DNA of 64,000 bases from SXXH01 sp041165735 (GCA_046341775.1 JBKDQQ010000211.1:1-64000); one strand, 5' to 3'; positions 8,555 to 17,614 are shown, counted from the stretch's first letter. Program-made: numbers and translations. The notes: generated by a model not told the origin, from the sequence alone.

Positions 8555-9366
8555 GGCGTCGCGTCGCCCAGCGCCTCGCGCCAATCGACGGGCGCGTCGA
8601 TGTCGTCGCCGAGCACGACGCCGCGCGCGCCCAGTTGGAAGGCCCGGCGGCGACGCGCGGAATCGTCCATGCCGCCCGCGGCGAAGGCGAGCACGCCGCG
8701 CGGAATGGTCGGGAGCAGCCCTTCGTGCAGCTCGCCATCGAGCGCGCCCGTGAAGGCGTCGCGCGCCTCGAGCACCACGGCCTCGGGCTCGGTTTGCAAG
8801 GCGCGGGCCAACTCGCCCGCGTCGCGCGCGCGCACGAGGCACGCCGATCCGTATTCGCGCGCGAAGCCGCGCAAGTGCAGGAGCGCCGCGTCGTCCAGCA
8901 GCGCGGCCTCGAGCAGCACCGAGTCGGCTCCGTAGAGGAATCCCTCGAGCAGCATGTCCTCGTCGAGGATCGCGCCGTCGCGCACGCGGTGCAGGCGCGA
9001 GAACTCGGCGGCGCGCAGGTCCTCGAGCGCGCCGTCGTCGCGCGCGGGATCCGTGCCGACGAAGACCATGCGGGCGGCGTTGCGCGCGTCGTCGAGCCAC
9101 GCGTGCCAACGCGGCCCCGTGCGCGAGGCGCGCACCGGCGCGTGGCGTCCGGGCTGCGGCGACTCGGCCAGCGTGGCCTTCGCCCATGGCGTCTTGCGCC
9201 GCAGGCGCAGGGCCAGGATGCGCGGCGCCTGCGTCGCGGCGAGGAACCGCTCGCGGCGCCAGGAGTCGACGTGCACGAGGTCGCGCAGGCGCTCGGGGTC
9301 CTGCACGAGGCGGCGTCGGCGCGCTTCGGCGGCGACTTGCGCGCGCCACGCTTGCTGGTCGGTCAT
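8551..9366 (-). CDS. Degenerate indole-3-glycerol-phosphate synthase (TrpC)-like protein
   Basis: A 271-residue TIM-barrel protein that follows TrpC from end to end: DVLVHVD-like N-terminal helix, GALEDLRAAEFSRLHRVRDGAI, then GADSVLLEAALLDDAALLHL, which is nearly the family's GADAVLLIAALLDD. Later come GSACLVRARDAGELARAL and ARGVVLGDDIDAP. TrpC's catalytic lysine sits in RKDF; here the equivalent stretch reads VRDGA. The N-terminal ExKxxSPS motif and the later INNR motif (LEARD here) are not kept. Indoleglycerol-phosphate synthesis is therefore unlikely. ATG 9366 is preferred because GGAG lies just upstream; GTG 9405 is possible. It lies between a PabA/TrpG homologue and the MORN gene. Confidence 0.75.
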   Translation of the reverse strand: MTDQQAWRAQVAAEARRRRLVQDPERLRDLVHVDSWRRERFLAATQAPRILALRLRRKTPWAKATLAESPQPGRHAPVRASRTGPRWHAWLDDARNAARMVFVGTDPARDDGALEDLRAAEFSRLHRVRDGAILDEDMLLEGFLYGADSVLLEAALLDDAALLHLRGFAREYGSACLVRARDAGELARALQTEPEAVVLEARDAFTGALDGELHEGLLPTIPRGVLAFAAGGMDDSARRRRAFQLGARGVVLGDDIDAPVDWREALGDATP

Positions 9367-9432
9367 CGTCTCCAAGGTCTCGTTCGGCGTGGAGCGCGCG
9401 ACCACCGTGGTCCGGCCGCCGCGCGCGGCCCG

Positions 9433-9999
9433 TCAGCATACGGCGAGGAAGTTCTCGATGATGCGGCCGCCCCAACTCGTCAGGAACGACTCGGGATGGA
9501 ACTGCACGCCGTGCCGCGGCAAGCGCCGGTGGGAGGCCGCCATCAGTCGTCCGTCGGTGGTCCACGCCGTGGCGCGCCACTCGGCGGGCAACCCGTCCTC
9601 GAGGACGACCAGCGAGTGGTAGCGCATCGCCTCGAAGGGCGAGGGGACGCCCGAGAAGAGCAGCGAGCCGTCGTGGCGCACCGGCGAAACGCGACCGTGC
9701 ACCGGGGCGTCGTCCTCGACCAGCTTGGCGCCGGCGGATTCGAGCAGGGCCTGGTGCCCGAGGCACACCCCCAAGGTCGGCAGGGATGCGGGCAGGGCGG
9801 CGATGATCTCCGCCTGCCGCCCCGCGTCGGCGGGCCTGCCGGGGCCGGGCGACAACACGAGCCCCCGCGGGCGCGCGGCTTCGATGTCGCGCGGGCCGAT
9901 CTCGTCGTTGCGCGCCAGGCGCACGGCCGCGCCTTTGGAGCGCAGCAACTGGGCCAGGTTGTGGACGAACGAGTCGTGGTTGTCGAGCAGAAGGATCAC
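9433..9999 (-). CDS. Glutamine amidotransferase, PabA/TrpG family
   Basis: Class I glutamine amidotransferase subunit that releases ammonia from glutamine for aminodeoxychorismate or anthranilate synthase. The 188-residue length is typical. It starts MILLLDNHDSFVHNL, the standard PabA/TrpG N-terminus. The oxyanion strand is LVLSPGPGRP, the nucleophile elbow is GVCLGHQ (Cys), and the His-Glu pair is in GVQFHPES. MRYHSL is also a family marker. No PabB/TrpE synthase subunit is in the window, so folate and tryptophan roles cannot be separated. It lies between lysC and the TrpC-like gene, all on the minus strand. Confidence 0.93.
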   Translation of the reverse strand: MILLLDNHDSFVHNLAQLLRSKGAAVRLARNDEIGPRDIEAARPRGLVLSPGPGRPADAGRQAEIIAALPASLPTLGVCLGHQALLESAGAKLVEDDAPVHGRVSPVRHDGSLLFSGVPSPFEAMRYHSLVVLEDGLPAEWRATAWTTDGRLMAASHRRLPRHGVQFHPESFLTSWGGRIIENFLAVC

Positions 10000-10024
10000 G
10001 GCCGGTCCGTCGCGCCGGGCGCGT

Positions 10025-11368
10025 TCAGGGCGAGCGCTCCTCGAAGATCTGCGCGTGCAGCGCTTCGACCACGCGTGGAAGCTGCGCGTGGTCGACGACG
10101 AAGCTCAGGTTGTTGCCCGTGGCTCCGTAGCTCACGAGGCGAGGCGACACGGAGAGCTCGGCCAAGGTGGCGAACACCTCGGCGGCGAAGCCGCGGCGTT
10201 CGCGCAGCTCCTCGCCGACGATGGAGACGAGCGCCACGTCGCGGATCACCTCGACCTCGGCGTGCTGGCGCAGGTCGGAGGCGAGCAGGTCCAGCGGCGC
10301 GTCGGCGTCGGTCGTGAGCGCCACCGACACCTCGCTGGTGGCGATGGCGTCGACCACGACCTCGCGGCGTTCGAAGGCGTTGGCGATCTTGGCGAGGAAG
10401 CCCCACTGGAACTGCATCTCGCTCGCCACGACGTTGACGATGGCGATCCTGTCCTTGGTGGCGATCGACTTGACGCCGCGCGCCGAGGGATCGTTGGTGG
10501 CCGCGACCACGGTGCCCGGTCGCCCCGGCGCGAAGGTGTTCAGCACGCGGATGGGGATGCCCTTCTTCACCGCGGGCTGCATCGTGGCGGGGTGCAGCAC
10601 CTTCGCGCCGAAGAAGGCCAATTCCGCGGCCTCGGCGAAGCTCATGGCGGCCACGCGCCGCGCCCCGCGCGTCTTGCGCGGGTCGGCGGTCATCACGCCG
10701 TCGACGTCGGTCCAGATCTGGATCTCCTCGACGCCGAGCGCCGCGCCGAAGATCGCGGCCGAGTAGTCCGAACCGCCGCGGCCCAGAGTCGTGATCTCGT
10801 CCTGCGCGCTGCGGCCGATGTAGCCGGTGACCACCGGCAGGCCGTCGAGGGCGCCCACGGCGGCGCGGATCGAGGCCTCGGCCGAAGGCAGGGGACGAGC
10901 GCCCTGGAAGCGGCGGTCGGTCAGCAGCCCGGCGTCCCACGCGTCGACGGCCAGCGCCGGCAAGCCGAGTCGCGCGAGGTGGCCGGCGACGAGGCGCGCG
11001 GAGAGGCGCTCACCGAGGCTCGCGATGCGGTCGTGGGCGCGCGGCGTGCATTCGCCGAGCAGGGCGACGCCGCGCGCGAGCTCGCGCAACTCGTCGCACA
11101 AGACCGCCAGCGGGGCGAAGTCGACCTCCAACTCTTCCGCCGCTTCCTTGTGGCGGCGCGCCACGGCCTGGAAGCGCTCATCGAGCGGCTCGCGCGCCAA
11201 GGCGGACTTCACCAGCGCGTACAAGTCGTTCGTCACGCCGCCCATGGCGGACACGACCACGAGCGGCCTGCGATCGGCCGCCGCGGCGACGATGGCTCCC
11301 ACCTTGCGGATCGCGGCGGGGGTGCCCACGGAGGTGCCGCCGAACTTCATGACGATGCCCGGTCTCAT
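10025..11368 (-). CDS. lysC: Aspartate kinase
   Basis: First step of the aspartate pathway to lysine, threonine, methionine and diaminopimelate: phosphorylates L-aspartate. The 447-residue length fits the monofunctional class. The N-terminal kinase motif is VMKFGGTSVGTP, followed by VVSAMGGVTNDL. TLGRGGSDYSAAIFG and WTDVDGVMTADPR are the nucleotide/substrate motifs. The last ~150 residues hold two ACT domains (for example IAIVNVVASEM and VALVSIVGEEL), the usual site of feedback control by lysine or threonine. ATG 11368 is chosen because the conserved N-terminus follows at once and a -10-like element lies 11 nt upstream. It is the first gene of the minus-strand unit with the amidotransferase and TrpC-like genes. 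Confidence 0.96.
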   Translation of the reverse strand: MRPGIVMKFGGTSVGTPAAIRKVGAIVAAAADRRPLVVVSAMGGVTNDLYALVKSALAREPLDERFQAVARRHKEAAEELEVDFAPLAVLCDELRELARGVALLGECTPRAHDRIASLGERLSARLVAGHLARLGLPALAVDAWDAGLLTDRRFQGARPLPSAEASIRAAVGALDGLPVVTGYIGRSAQDEITTLGRGGSDYSAAIFGAALGVEEIQIWTDVDGVMTADPRKTRGARRVAAMSFAEAAELAFFGAKVLHPATMQPAVKKGIPIRVLNTFAPGRPGTVVAATNDPSARGVKSIATKDRIAIVNVVASEMQFQWGFLAKIANAFERREVVVDAIATSEVSVALTTDADAPLDLLASDLRQHAEVEVIRDVALVSIVGEELRERRGFAAEVFATLAELSVSPRLVSYGATGNNLSFVVDHAQLPRVVEALHAQIFEERSP

Positions 11369-11379
11369 GATCGGGCGCC

Positions 11380-11385
11380 ATGGTA
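11380..11385 (-). promoter_or_regulatory. Putative -10 element for lysC
   Basis: On the minus strand this reads TACCAT, 11 nt before the lysC ATG. It implies a leader of about 4-5 nt. Pattern-based only. Confidence 0.4.
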
Positions 11386-11438
11386 CAGCGCCCCCGATTT
11401 CCGTTGAAGGCGCGCCTCCAGCCCTCCATGGTCGTGGC

Positions 11439-12203
11439 ATGGACACAGACAAGTCGCGGACGGCCGGGGCCGCTCCCGTCCCTGCGCCCGGCGTGGCGGG
11501 CATCCGCTTCCTCGAAGGGCCCGGACGACGCGGCTCCGAGCTGGCGCGCGCCGCCGGCATCTTCCTCGAGTTCATGAAGGGCTTCCGCGCCCTGCACTTC
11601 GTCGGTCCATGCGTGACCGTGTTCGGCTCCGCGCGCTTCGGCGAGGACCATCCGCACTACGAACTCGGACGCGAGATGGGCGCGCGGCTCGCGCGCATGG
11701 GCTTCACCGTGATGACCGGAGGAGGGCCGGGCATCATGGAGGCGGCCAATCGCGGCGCCAAGGACGCCGGAGGGCGCTCGGTGGGCTGCAACATCGTCCT
11801 GCCCTTCGAGCAGCGGCCGAACCCGTACCTGGATCGCTACGTGCTGATCCGCTGGTTCTTCGTGCGCAAGGTGCTGCTTGTCAAGTATTCCTACGCCTTC
11901 GTCGTGCTGCCCGGCGGATTCGGCACGCTCGACGAGTTGTTCGAGACGCTGACCTTGGTGCAGACGCGCACGATCGAGGATTTCCCCGTGGTCGTCATGG
12001 GCGTCGAGTACTGGCGTCCGCTGCGCGTCATGCTCGAGCGCATGGCGGACGAGGGCACCATCGATCGCGCCGACCTGGATCGCGTCGTCTGGACGGACTC
12101 GTGCGACGAGGCGATGGAGCACATCCACGCCATGTCGGTGCGCAAGTTCGGCCTGCGGCCGAAGGCGGCGGGGCCGCGGCGCTGGTGGTTGTTCGAGGAC
12201 TGA
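11439..12203 (+). CDS. LOG-family (TIGR00730-type) nucleotide phosphoribohydrolase
   Basis: Rossmann-fold hydrolase of the LOG/YgdH type, which cleaves the N-glycosidic bond of nucleoside 5'-monophosphates (cytokinin-type or general NMPs). The product is 254 residues. The two family motifs are clear: GGGPGIMEAANRGAKDAGG around residue 95 and PGGFGTLDELFE around residue 160. An N-terminal extension of ~45 residues precedes the fold (VTVFGSARFGEDHPHYELG). It ends in a tryptophan-rich tail (RRWWLFED). Physiological substrate unknown. It is convergent with the GldG-like gene, with only 4 bp between the stops. Confidence 0.92.
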   Translation: MDTDKSRTAGAAPVPAPGVAGIRFLEGPGRRGSELARAAGIFLEFMKGFRALHFVGPCVTVFGSARFGEDHPHYELGREMGARLARMGFTVMTGGGPGIMEAANRGAKDAGGRSVGCNIVLPFEQRPNPYLDRYVLIRWFFVRKVLLVKYSYAFVVLPGGFGTLDELFETLTLVQTRTIEDFPVVVMGVEYWRPLRVMLERMADEGTIDRADLDRVVWTDSCDEAMEHIHAMSVRKFGLRPKAAGPRRWWLFED

Positions 12204-12210
12204 GTCCTCA
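12195..12210. terminator. Palindrome covering both stop codons of convergent genes
   Basis: GAGGAC-TGA-GTCCTC (12195-12209) is a perfect 6-bp hairpin. Its loop is the LOG gene's TGA. The opposing gene's stop (plus-strand TCA, 12208-12210) overlaps the right arm. A compact bidirectional end signal is plausible, though no U-tract follows. Confidence 0.4.
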
Positions 12211-15200
12211 GCGCGAGAGCCAGCGCTCCCACGGGTTGTCCGCGCGCGCTTCCAGGAAGTCGTCGCGCACGGGCAGGACTTGGGGTTCCAACTCCGCCGC
12301 GAGCGCGCAGGCGACTTGCGTGCGCTCGTTCAGGAGCCACAAGCGGCCGTCGCGCACGGCGCCCACGGCGACGATGGTGGACGCGCCCGTGCTGTCGACC
12401 AGCTCGATCCTCGCGCGCGGCGCGGCGAGCCCCAGCTCAGCGTGCCGGGCCGGCGGCGCGAAGGCGACGGCCCTGGCGCGGATCCACAGCGAGCCGTACC
12501 CGCCGGCGCGCCAAGCGAGCGCCGCCGCCTTGCTGGCGCCGTCGTCGACCGTGAAGGCGCGCGGCGCGTCGGGCGTCGCCCCCGGCGCGCTCTCGACGAG
12601 CAAGCGCGTCCCGTCGGCGCGCTCGAGCCGATAGGCGGAGAACCCCGCGAATCCCGGCCCGAAGCTACCCGCCAGCACGCCGCCGTCGACGAAGGGCGGC
12701 AGCCCCTCGCGCTCCCCGTCGACGGCGCCGGCGAGGTCCAAGTCGAGCTCCAACACGCGGCCGTCGGAACCCGAACGCGCCAGCGTGCGTCCGCGCGGCG
12801 GCGCGTCGACCGCCGCCTCCCAAGCCCCGAACTGCACTTCGACGAGCAAGTCCTTGTCGGCCGCCTTCGCGTAGCCGGGACCATGCAAGCGGACGACGAG
12901 CGGCGCTTCGAAGCCGAGCCTGCCGGGATCGACCTCGGGCAGGGCGGCTCCGCGCGCCGCGCGCAGGTCGGACAGCCAGCGCGCGATCGCTTCGTCGTCG
13001 CAGACCGCGCCTTGCGCCTCGCGCGAGCGCCACAGGCCCTTGCTGCGCACCCACAAGGCTTCCGCGCCACCTCGGGCGCAGGAGATGGCCGCCACGGCGC
13101 GACCCTCGAGCAGCGCCGGCTCCACCAGCGGCTCGAGCGGGCGCGCCGGCAACGCGTCGCGGCACGCGGTCGTCGTGCAGCACGCCAGCGCCAGGGCGAA
13201 GGGAGCGGCGCGCCGCCAACGCACGAAGAGGAGCGCCAAGGCGACGGGCGCGAGCAAGGCCGCCACGCGCCAGAGATGGCGCGCCGCGGGCGAAGCCGCG
13301 AGGACGCGATCCGCGCCAGGGTCGGGCAGCGACGCGACCCATTCGTCGCCGAGTGCGAGCCGCACGCACCACTCGAGCAGGATCGCGGCGGCATCGTCGT
13401 CTCCGGTCGCGAACTGCGCGTCGGCGAAGGGCTCCGATGCGCCGCACAAGACGAGCCGCGTCGGCGGCCCCGCGTTCGTCGCGCCCGCGCCGAACTGCGC
13501 GAGCAGCGGATCGAACGAGGCCGGGGGGAACGGTCCTTCGAGCAGCCAGGCGACATGGCGCGTGCCGATTCCACCCGCGGGGGACAAGTCGTCCGGGAGG
13601 TCGCCACCTTTCCATGGAAGCAGGCCGGCGAGCGGGCTCGACGACAGGATCGGTCGCGCCGCGATGCCGAGGTCCGCGAGGCGCGCGCGATCGACCGTCC
13701 ACGCGTCCGGCGACAACGCATCGAGCCGCCGCGCGCCCGATTCCTCGTCCCAGCGCGCAGCCAGCAGGGGCACGACGGGGGAAGCCAGCGTCATCCACTC
13801 CGTCGATGGCGTCGCCCCGTCCTGCGCGAGGCCTTGGGCGCGCGCGGTGCCGTGCCGCTCGTCGACGAGCAGGCCGTCCTCCTTGTGCAGGCCCAGGCGC
13901 GGCAACCACGCGCGACCGAGGTCGGCGTACTGCGGGCGCGGCCAGAGCGCCCAACTGCGCGCGTTTTCCGCGCGGGCGCGCGGCGCGACCAACGACTCCT
14001 GCGCCGCCACCAGCGCCGGCCGACCGCTGGAGAGGTGCGTCGCCAGCCGCGCGACGAGGGGCAGGCTGTCGCGGCGCGGTTGCGCGACCACCAACAGGCG
14101 CGCGTCCTCGGCGCCCGCGCCGTCCTCGCCCACGCGCCGCACGACGAAGCCATGGTCGGCGAGCATGGCGCGCGCGGCGGAGTGGCGGTCCGCGGAGCCG
14201 GGCGCGAAGCTCCCGCGCGACTCGTACAGGAGCCGCGCCTCGGCGGGCGTCAAGCGCGCGGCGGCGCCGGCGAAGGCCACCTTGGTGTCAAGTTCACCGG
14301 ACAAGCGCCCGAGCACCATGGCGGCGACGAAGGAGGCGCGCCGCGCGTCGCCGGCGTCCTCGATCGGGATCCATTCGACCTGGTCCGCCACTTGCGCGCG
14401 CAACGCGCAGCGGAAGCGCCAAGTCGTGGCGAAGGCGCCCTCGCGCACGGTGCGCACGAGGGGAGGAGCGGCCTCGTCGGCCGCGAGGCGCCGCGTGGCC
14501 AGCCGCGCTTCGTCCACGGCGCCCAACGCCTCGACCAGGGCCGCGAGCTCCGGCAGTCGCGCGCGCAAGTCCGGCGGGAGTCCGCCCTCGTCGTCGGAGA
14601 CGAGTTCGAGGCGCGACCCCTCGGGCAGCTCGCGGACCAGCGCCTCGAGGCGCGCGTCGAGCGCGGGCCGCGCCACCGGCGCGAGGTGCTTGGCGAGCGC
14701 CACCAGCGCCAGGCCGGCGCAGGCCAGGCCGATGGCGGTGCTCGCGGCCCGCAAGCCTCGCACGCGCGCGCCGCGCGCCGCGCCACGCGCGGCCCACCAA
14801 GCGAGGGCCGCCAAGGGCAGTGCGCCCGCGCCGAGCGCGAAGCGCCAGCGCGCGCCTGCGGCGGGCGGCTCCGAAGGCCCTCGACCCAGGCTCGCCGCGA
14901 GGCGCGCGGCGCGGCGGGCGGGCGCGTGCGCGTCGGCGACGAGCAGGCGCACCAGTGCTTCGTTCGCCGCGCCTTCGATGTCGATCCATCCATCGCGCAG
15001 CCAACCCGCATCGCCGGCGACGATGGAGCGTCCGCGCCACGGATCGAGCGGTCGCACCTGCACGAGCAAGGGAGCGCCCGCGCCGCGCGCGCCGGACTCT
15101 TCGCGCGTGCCCGACGCCGAGGCGGCCAGCAGGTCCAGCTCGACGCCGTCCTCCTGCGCGACGACCGCGTCGCCCTGCACGCAGGCGGGGGACTCGAACC

Positions 15201-16101
15201 ACAGCGGACCGTCGGGCTGGCGCGCGAAGCCGCGGAAGTCCTGCTCGGCGGGCAGCGAGCGCACGCGCGGACCGCCATCTTCGCCGAGCAGGGCCTGCTC
15301 GATGCGCAAGCCGATCCCCCCGGCGAGGATCGTCGCGCTGGAGCCCGGCTCCAGCGCGAGGCAGGTCGCGCCCCCGCGCGCGCGATGCGCCTCCAAGGCC
15401 GCGAGGTGGCGCTCGTCCGCGCGTTCGGGCGCGACGAGGAGGAAGAGATCCAGGTCCGCCGGGATCGAGGCGTCCGCGTCGAAGTCCAGTTCGACCACCT
15501 CGGCTTGCTGTTCCAGCAGCGCGCGCAGGCGACGGTGGCCCGGCGGAGCGGACAAGCCCACCTTGGCGCGGCGCGGGGCGGCGAGCTCCTCCAACATGCC
15601 GTCGAGGAGCGCCGGCAACTCGCGCGCGTGCTCGGGATCGAGTCGTTCGATGGCCGCGGCGCCGCGCGCGCCCAGCGAGAGCCGCAGGGCCGACCAGGCG
15701 CGGCGTTCGCTCCAGCCGTCGGAGCGCAGCGTGCGCACGCGCGCCGCCGACAGGCCCAGCGCGGCGGCGCGCGCGCGCTCGGCGGGATCCGACTCCGGCT
15801 CCACGATGCGCACGCGGACCAGCGGGTGCCGCGCGAGCCGCGCCAAGCAGGCCTCGATGTCGCGGAACGCCGCGCGCCAGGCCCCGTCGAGCTCCTCGTC
15901 GCGGCTCCTGCACCACTCGACGAGCAAGGGCTCGCCGAGCTCGTCGAGGCGGGCCAGCATCGCGGCGGAGGGGATGCGCGGCGACCGCTCCTCGAGGTCC
16001 AGCGGCCTCGTCCGCGCGCTCCACGCGGCGAAGAGCGCCAGCGCGGCCAACGCCGCCAGCGCGAGCGGGAGCGGTCCGATGCGGAGCATGGCCCGCTTCA
16101 T
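12208..16101 (-). CDS. GldG-like ABC auxiliary protein fused to a DUF4340-like domain
   Basis: A 1297-residue membrane-anchored protein, third gene of an ATPase-permease-auxiliary operon of the GldA/GldF/GldG type. It has one N-terminal membrane anchor and a first extracytoplasmic domain to about residue 390. Two hydrophobic segments follow (LPLAALAWWAARG, GLACAGLALVAL). A second large domain resembles GldG (RLTPAEARLLYESRG, RPALVAAQESLV, SSSPLAGLLPWKGG). A further membrane helix and then FVRWRRAAPFALALACC open the last 338 residues, which look like a DUF4340 protein that often stands alone beside GldG genes. That junction resembles a lipoprotein signal peptide buried inside a fusion, with a possible internal GTG start at 13224. 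ATG 16101 overlaps the permease stop. Transported substrate unknown. Confidence 0.7.
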   Translation of the reverse strand: MKRAMLRIGPLPLALAALAALALFAAWSARTRPLDLEERSPRIPSAAMLARLDELGEPLLVEWCRSRDEELDGAWRAAFRDIEACLARLARHPLVRVRIVEPESDPAERARAAALGLSAARVRTLRSDGWSERRAWSALRLSLGARGAAAIERLDPEHARELPALLDGMLEELAAPRRAKVGLSAPPGHRRLRALLEQQAEVVELDFDADASIPADLDLFLLVAPERADERHLAALEAHRARGGATCLALEPGSSATILAGGIGLRIEQALLGEDGGPRVRSLPAEQDFRGFARQPDGPLWFESPACVQGDAVVAQEDGVELDLLAASASGTREESGARGAGAPLLVQVRPLDPWRGRSIVAGDAGWLRDGWIDIEGAANEALVRLLVADAHAPARRAARLAASLGRGPSEPPAAGARWRFALGAGALPLAALAWWAARGAARGARVRGLRAASTAIGLACAGLALVALAKHLAPVARPALDARLEALVRELPEGSRLELVSDDEGGLPPDLRARLPELAALVEALGAVDEARLATRRLAADEAAPPLVRTVREGAFATTWRFRCALRAQVADQVEWIPIEDAGDARRASFVAAMVLGRLSGELDTKVAFAGAAARLTPAEARLLYESRGSFAPGSADRHSAARAMLADHGFVVRRVGEDGAGAEDARLLVVAQPRRDSLPLVARLATHLSSGRPALVAAQESLVAPRARAENARSWALWPRPQYADLGRAWLPRLGLHKEDGLLVDERHGTARAQGLAQDGATPSTEWMTLASPVVPLLAARWDEESGARRLDALSPDAWTVDRARLADLGIAARPILSSSPLAGLLPWKGGDLPDDLSPAGGIGTRHVAWLLEGPFPPASFDPLLAQFGAGATNAGPPTRLVLCGASEPFADAQFATGDDDAAAILLEWCVRLALGDEWVASLPDPGADRVLAASPAARHLWRVAALLAPVALALLFVRWRRAAPFALALACCTTTACRDALPARPLEPLVEPALLEGRAVAAISCARGGAEALWVRSKGLWRSREAQGAVCDDEAIARWLSDLRAARGAALPEVDPGRLGFEAPLVVRLHGPGYAKAADKDLLVEVQFGAWEAAVDAPPRGRTLARSGSDGRVLELDLDLAGAVDGEREGLPPFVDGGVLAGSFGPGFAGFSAYRLERADGTRLLVESAPGATPDAPRAFTVDDGASKAAALAWRAGGYGSLWIRARAVAFAPPARHAELGLAAPRARIELVDSTGASTIVAVGAVRDGRLWLLNERTQVACALAAELEPQVLPVRDDFLEARADNPWERWLSR

Positions 16102-16874
16102 CGGCCGCCGCGCGCCAAGGCTCGCGCGTTGAGCCACAACCACAGCGCCGACTGTCCCGCGAAGATCACCAAGGCGTCGAGCCCGAACAGCCCGCCGACG
16201 AGGGCCTCGTACGCCAGGCGCGGCGACACGTTGCGCGCGGCGAAGGTGCCGGGCAGCAACCCCGGAGCGAAGCCGTCGAGGATCGTCCATGCGCGCGGCT
16301 CGCCCAGCGCGAGGAACAGCGCGACCAGCAACGCGGTCTGCACGTAGGCCGTCGTCTGGTCGGCCGTGGTCGACGAGATCCACGCGCCGAGGGCCAGCAT
16401 CCACGCGCCGAGCAGGAAGGCGGCCAAGTATCCGCCGAGGACCTGGGCCGGTTGCAGGTCTCCGTGCAACGCGACGAGCAGCACGAGCGGCGTCGTCAAG
16501 AGGAGCTGCAGCGCCAGCAGCCACGCGCCGGACAACCACTTGCCCAGCACGAGCTGCGCGCGCGAGTAGGGCAACGCGCGCCAAGTCTCCATGGTGCGCG
16601 CGCGCAGGTCCTCGGACCACAGGCGCATGGAGACGGCGGGCACCCAAGCCGCCATGAGCCACGGCAGGGGCGCGAAGAACGCGGCGAGATCCGCGCGGCC
16701 GGACAGGAAGAACCCGTGCACGAAGGGCGCGATGGAGGCGACGAGCGCCACGACCAGCACGGCGGGCGCGACGTTGCCGTCGAGCGCGGCGCGCCACTCG
16801 CGACGCGCCACGAGCAGCGCTCCCGGCCAGCCCGCGACCCGGCCTCGGCCGCGCGGATCGAGTGCGCCGCTCAT
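16098..16874 (-). CDS. ABC-2 type permease, GldF-like
   Basis: A 258-residue inner-membrane permease with about six hydrophobic segments. The N-terminal stretch LLVARREWRAALDGNVAPAV is typical of ABC-2 permeases with an amphipathic leader. SMRLWSEDLRARTMETWRALP, just after the second segment, closely follows the GldF/NosY pattern (…E…GT.E.L…). ATGA overlaps occur at both ends: its start overlaps the ATPase stop, and its stop overlaps the GldG-like start. It should form the membrane pore with the upstream ATPase. Known relatives take part in gliding motility or copper-enzyme maturation; the role here is open. Confidence 0.85.
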   Translation of the reverse strand: MSGALDPRGRGRVAGWPGALLVARREWRAALDGNVAPAVLVVALVASIAPFVHGFFLSGRADLAAFFAPLPWLMAAWVPAVSMRLWSEDLRARTMETWRALPYSRAQLVLGKWLSGAWLLALQLLLTTPLVLLVALHGDLQPAQVLGGYLAAFLLGAWMLALGAWISSTTADQTTAYVQTALLVALFLALGEPRAWTILDGFAPGLLPGTFAARNVSPRLAYEALVGGLFGLDALVIFAGQSALWLWLNARALARGGR

Positions 16875-17614
16875 GCGTCCTTCCTCGCCAAGGTGCGCTC
16901 GACGACGAAGTCCTCGAGGCTCCCGCCTGCCGCGGCGGCTTGCGCTTGCAAGGCCGCGAGCGGCGCGTCGAGCACGATGCGTCCTTCGTCGACGAGCACG
17001 ACGCGGCTGCAGCTGTGCTCGACCTCCTGCAGCACATGCGTGCTGAACACGATCGCGCGGCCGGGGGAGACGTCGCGCAGCAAGGCGCGGAAGGCGCGGA
17101 TCTGCAGGGGATCGAGTCCGTGCGTGGGTTCGTCGAAGAGGAGCACGGCGGGGTCGCCGACGAGCGTGGCGGCCAGCGCCACGCGGCGGCGGTAGCCGAG
17201 CGAGCAAGCCTGCACGCGCGAGCCGAGCACGGCGCGCAGGTCCAGGCGCGCGACCAGTTCGTCGACGCGCGTCGCCAAGGCCGCGCCGGACAGGCCGCGC
17301 GAGGCTGCGTGGAAGCGCAGGAGCTCGTCGACGCGCATGCCCTCGAACAACCCGTCGTGCTCGGGCAGGTAGCCGATCCTCGCCCGCGCGGCCAGCGGCG
17401 CGCGCGTCGCGTCGATGCCGTCGACCTCCACCCGCCCCGCGTCGGCCTCGAGCGTGCCGGCGAGGATGCGCAGCGTGGTGGTCTTGCCCGCGCCGTTGGC
17501 GCCGAGGAAGCCGACGACTTCGCCCGGCGACACCTCGATGGACACCCCGACGAGGGCGTGCTTGGCGCCGTAGCGCTTGTGGAGGTCGCGCGCCCGCAGC
17601 AGGGGTTGGGACAT
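16871..17614 (-). CDS. ABC transporter ATPase, GldA-like
   Basis: A 247-residue cytoplasmic ATPase. Walker A is GANGAGKTT near residue 37, Walker B is AVLLFDEPTHGLDPLQ, and the H-loop is in VFSTHVLQEVEHSC. The signature position reads CSLGYRRRVALAATLVG, the SLGYRQR-like form seen in GldA and other ABC-2 exporter ATPases, instead of LSGGQ. It is the first gene of the three-gene operon. ATG 17614 is preceded at 7 nt by TATCCT, which predicts a leaderless transcript. It diverges from the peptide-importer operon. Confidence 0.93.
   Translation of the reverse strand: MSQPLLRARDLHKRYGAKHALVGVSIEVSPGEVVGFLGANGAGKTTTLRILAGTLEADAGRVEVDGIDATRAPLAARARIGYLPEHDGLFEGMRVDELLRFHAASRGLSGAALATRVDELVARLDLRAVLGSRVQACSLGYRRRVALAATLVGDPAVLLFDEPTHGLDPLQIRAFRALLRDVSPGRAIVFSTHVLQEVEHSCSRVVLVDEGRIVLDAPLAALQAQAAAAGGSLEDFVVERTLARKDA

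Noticed and set aside
12280..16347. 1355-codon plus-strand frame opposite the GldG-like gene
   Set aside because: Arg/Gly/Gln-rich composition typical of a shadow frame; the opposite strand encodes a coherent membrane protein in an ATGA-coupled operon.
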